Source: Cristatella mucedo | Taxonomy: Eukaryota > Bryozoa > Phylactolaemata > Cristatellidae | Direction: 5' to 3' | DNA: 64,000 bases | NCBI GenBank assembly: GCA_009760855.2 | Contig: WPIO01000011.1 | Location: 3,896,501-3,960,500 of the forward strand | Shown: piece by piece, positions 61,341-64,000 of the stretch | Numbering within the stretch: position 1 is the stretch's first letter | How the letters are laid out: every line of letters starts with the position of its first letter | Made by a program: the position numbers and the translations under genes | Notes under the pieces: generated by a model | Database searches by the model: none | Told to the model about the DNA's origin: nothing | The model's input: the letters and a program-made list of their open reading frames with translations, nothing else

Positions 61341-62504
61341 CGCATAACCACGAATAATAATCATCCGCCGTAATCCGACTGGTTTAGCTGGCGCCGCCGT
61401 TTCACTTGGTTCGATTTGTCGTCGTGACTTCGTGTTGCTTGTAGTATAGGTACAGAGCGGTACAGCAATGGTGCGTCAAAAAATAATGTAAAAGGGGAGA
61501 TAATTTGCTAATTTCAAAGCTAGTAGCAATGAGCTTGACATTGTATTGGTTTAGCCACTGTAGTTTGACATTCCCCAAGCGGCAGGTACGCAATACCGCA
61601 CACCGAAGCGGGCTCAAAGACATTCATTCACACGGACGCCGCAGCGGGCCAGTACGCGTCTGCCCTGCCCGGCGTCCTCAACGTTGCTCCCGGGCCTTTG
61701 CCGCAACTAACGACGGCGTCATAATCTCAAAATAGCCACAGCCAAAACTCTGTCTGCGCCCGTGAAACCATAACCCTCGAACGGCTTCTAGCTAGGATTA
61801 CATCCCTCGGCCACAACTATTCAAGGTAGCAGTTCAAAATGACGGTAGTTTCTTAAGCTCAATTGCATGTATTATAAACAGGAATATTCCACAAAATACA
61901 TAGTATTTCTTTAGCTACGCAGTCATGTGAGCAGTTTCTTAATACAATGTCGTCACGATTTGAGTGCCATTTGACGGCATCTAACCGATAGGTCAAACGT
62001 GAAGCTTTAAAAGACCTCATAGGCTAATCGAACATCGTCCATATATAGTCCGAGGCTTAAAATACGCGGGTCATTATTTCAATGTACTATCAACTGCAGC
62101 ATCAGAAGCTAGAACTTGGTTTTTGCCTTGATACTCATTCAATACTGGCAAACCCGATGGCCGTAAACGAGTACCAGCAGCCTTCAAGCTGCTCCTATGA
62201 CAATGGTAAGCAACGCCGAGATCTTTAAGAGATAAGGTTTACTAATAAAAAAAAGTCAATCAACGAGCCTTAACAAAAATGATAGAATGACGAAACGCCT
62301 ATGCAAGTGGAATGGAGCAAACTAAGGGAAGGCATAAGCAGCACAACAAAACTGGGTCCACAATTGCGTGCAAGGAGTGAGAGAAAAATAGATATAGCAC
62401 TATAGAGAGTGACAGGCAGAGAGAAAATAGAGACAGGTTCGGAGACTGCCCTGGTCCAGCTCCGAGTGTTTTTGACAGTATTTATCACGATTAGCTACTT
62501 GAAC
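61341..62504. other. Unassigned DNA
   Basis: No repeat family or gene recognised; frames are at most 76 codons. Confidence 0.35.
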
Positions 62505-62680
62505 TATTGAGAATGACAATCGGTGTGGTAAAAGGGCGTGGTTAGAATCCTACTTATCCGACCGTGCTCAGTCCGTGCCGCGCTATGCTAACGTCTCATG
62601 CATCAGACTTGTGGAGTTCCAAAGGGTCCGTTGGCCACAGCTTTCACTGCTATACCGACGATATTCAGCTTCACTTTTAA
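62505..62680 (+). mobile_element. LINE-2-like RT fragment
   Basis: Across frameshifts: WLESYLSDRAQSV (RT block with the S-Y-L-x-x-R-x-Q-x-V signature), then a G-x-P-K/Q-G-S-V motif and YTDDIQLHF at the catalytic box (A to T change). It is cut off by the LINE-1 3' end at 62682. Confidence 0.7.
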
Positions 62681-62681
62681 T

Positions 62682-62882
62682 AGTAATAACAATAATACAC
62701 TTGGTAAAGCACCCTCAGAGAACTTAAATTTCTTTCTAGGTGCTTTACATTCGCTGCAAAGGAAATGCGATCGAACGGTGAGTGGTATCATGCTTGATAA
62801 ATAACATGAATAACATGGTTAGGAGTGGCATGCACAGGGTCAGCACGCAAGTGTGGTTAGTGGCTTTTCATTTAAACCATCA
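62682..62882 (-). mobile_element. LINE-1 3'-end fragment
   Basis: Plus strand: AATAGTAATAACAATAATAC tail, GAGAACTTAAATTTCTTTCT, GGTGCTTTACATTCGCTGCA, GCATGCACAGGGTCAGCACG. It sits inside the LINE-2-like fragment and is probably a later insertion. Confidence 0.85.
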
Positions 62883-62981
62883 GAATATGCTGCAGAAAGT
62901 ATCTATTTTTCTACAGCTTCTGATCCCTAAGAAAAATTAGGGACTGCATACCTCGGTGGCTGGTTAAATATCTTGCTAGCT

Positions 62982-64000
62982 TAATAATAATAATAATACA
63001 TTTGATAAAGCGCCCTCAGAGAACTTAATCTCTTTCTAGGCGCTTTAGCTTTGCTACAAAAGGAAGCACGATCGAATGATTAGTGTTAATATGCTCAATA
63101 AACAACAATAATAACATGGTTAGAGTAACATGTGACATGCACAGGGGCAGCATGCAAATATGGTTAGGGGCAGCATGCACAGTGTCAGCACGAATAAGCA
63201 CATAAAGGACGAATCACAGGGACCCACTAAATGCTCTTATAAATAGGTGCGTTTTTAGTTTCTTTTTAAATGTGTGTGGTCAAGTCAGTAGAGGTCGTGA
63301 CGCAAGTCGGTAGTGAGCTCCATGCTCTGGGAGCATTCTAACTCAAGACACGGTCTCCAAAGGATTCTAGGTTTGTAAGAGGTATAGGTAGCCAGGTAGA
63401 TTCCAAAAAGCGAGTAATGCCTGGTGGGGGAGTAGATCTGATAGGGAGGCTGTAGCCAAAGAATGAAGGGACCTAAAAGTAAGCGACAAAACCTTGAAGT
63501 CGATGCATTGTTTGACTGGGAGCCAGTGCACGTCAGAGAGAAGTGGTGAGATGTGGCAACTGCGACGCTCACGACAGATAAGCCTAGCTGCAGAGTTTTG
63601 CACCAGCTGTAACCGCCTGATTACACAGGCCGCTAGGCCAGCAAGCAGTGAGTTGCATAAGTCAAGACGGGATCTCACGAGTACATAGACCAATTTAGAT
63701 GTGGTATACCTATTTAAACAAGCCCGAATTTTAGCAATGTCATATAGGTGAAAGTAGGCAAACATGACTGTGGAGCTGATGTGGTCGTCTAATGAAAGGT
63801 CACTTTCGAATAGAGCTCCTAGATTTCGTGCAGATTCAACAGGAGATATACTGGAAGAGCCAATTTGAGCGCTAGCTTTTACTATTTCCGAATCACACTT
63901 GGTTTGCTTATAACTAGTAAGTTGGTTTTTATCATAATTCAATTTAAGAAAATTTTCTGCCATCCATGTGTGGATGTCATCAATACATACAGCAAGGGAG
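62982..64000 (-). mobile_element. LINE-1 3' half, running off the window
   Basis: Plus strand starts with an ATA-repeat tail and AGAACTTAATCTCTTTCTAG. The minus frame (63963-63367) has QIGSSSISPVESARNLGALF, SDLSLDDHISS, RSRLDLCNSLLAGLAACVIR, LQLVQNSAARLICRERRSC and LPVKQCIDFKVLSLTFRS with only minor breaks over 198 codons. The RT core would lie beyond 64000. Confidence 0.93.

Overview
The window is nuclear DNA from an animal, most likely a non-vertebrate metazoan. The coding sequence is split by GT-AG introns, a selenocysteine-type selenophosphate synthetase is present, and most of the rest is LINE and tRNA-derived SINE debris with long microsatellites. Nothing prokaryotic (operons, RBS, CRISPR, IS elements) was seen. 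The species cannot be fixed from the sequence; a sponge-like or other early-branching animal is only a guess.

Three host genes can be built exon by exon with matching splice phases. (1) SPS2/SEPHS2 on the minus strand (stop at 13772, start at 21482): seven coding exons, 386 residues, an in-frame TGA at the catalytic selenocysteine position, and a good SECIS hairpin about 470 bases past the stop. (2) A short COX14-like mitochondrial inner-membrane assembly factor on the minus strand (24830-27723): two exons, 86 residues, canonical poly(A) signals and a pair of ETS-type sites upstream. (3) A previously unfamiliar type I membrane protein on the plus strand (36633-56192): eight exons, 326 residues in the model. 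It has a signal peptide, three Cys-rich/EGF-like modules bounded by phase-1 introns, one transmembrane helix and an acidic cytoplasmic tail with two close tyrosines. An alternative 56-base exon after the membrane exon would change the tail.

The repeats fall into a few families. LINE-1 (local name; CR1/L2/Jockey-like, AP-endonuclease plus reverse transcriptase, ATT-repeat tail) has about 14 pieces, including a nearly complete copy at 46155-49235 with a nested insertion. LINE-2 (local name) has the same C-terminal RT region but an ATGT or ATGTA tail. SINE-A is tRNA-headed and carries a 3' end resembling the LINE-1 3' end. SINE-B is tRNA-headed with an unrelated body and an ATTT tail. There is also one decayed hAT transposase and one decayed Ty3/Gypsy integrase.

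Layout: 1-13 kb is repeat-rich with no host gene seen; 13-21.5 kb SPS2; 22.5-24.4 kb repeats; 24.5-27.9 kb COX14-like; 28-36 kb repeats and unassigned DNA; 36.6-56.2 kb the EGF-like receptor gene, whose 10-kb second intron holds the LINE-1 cluster and a decamer minisatellite; 56-64 kb repeats only.
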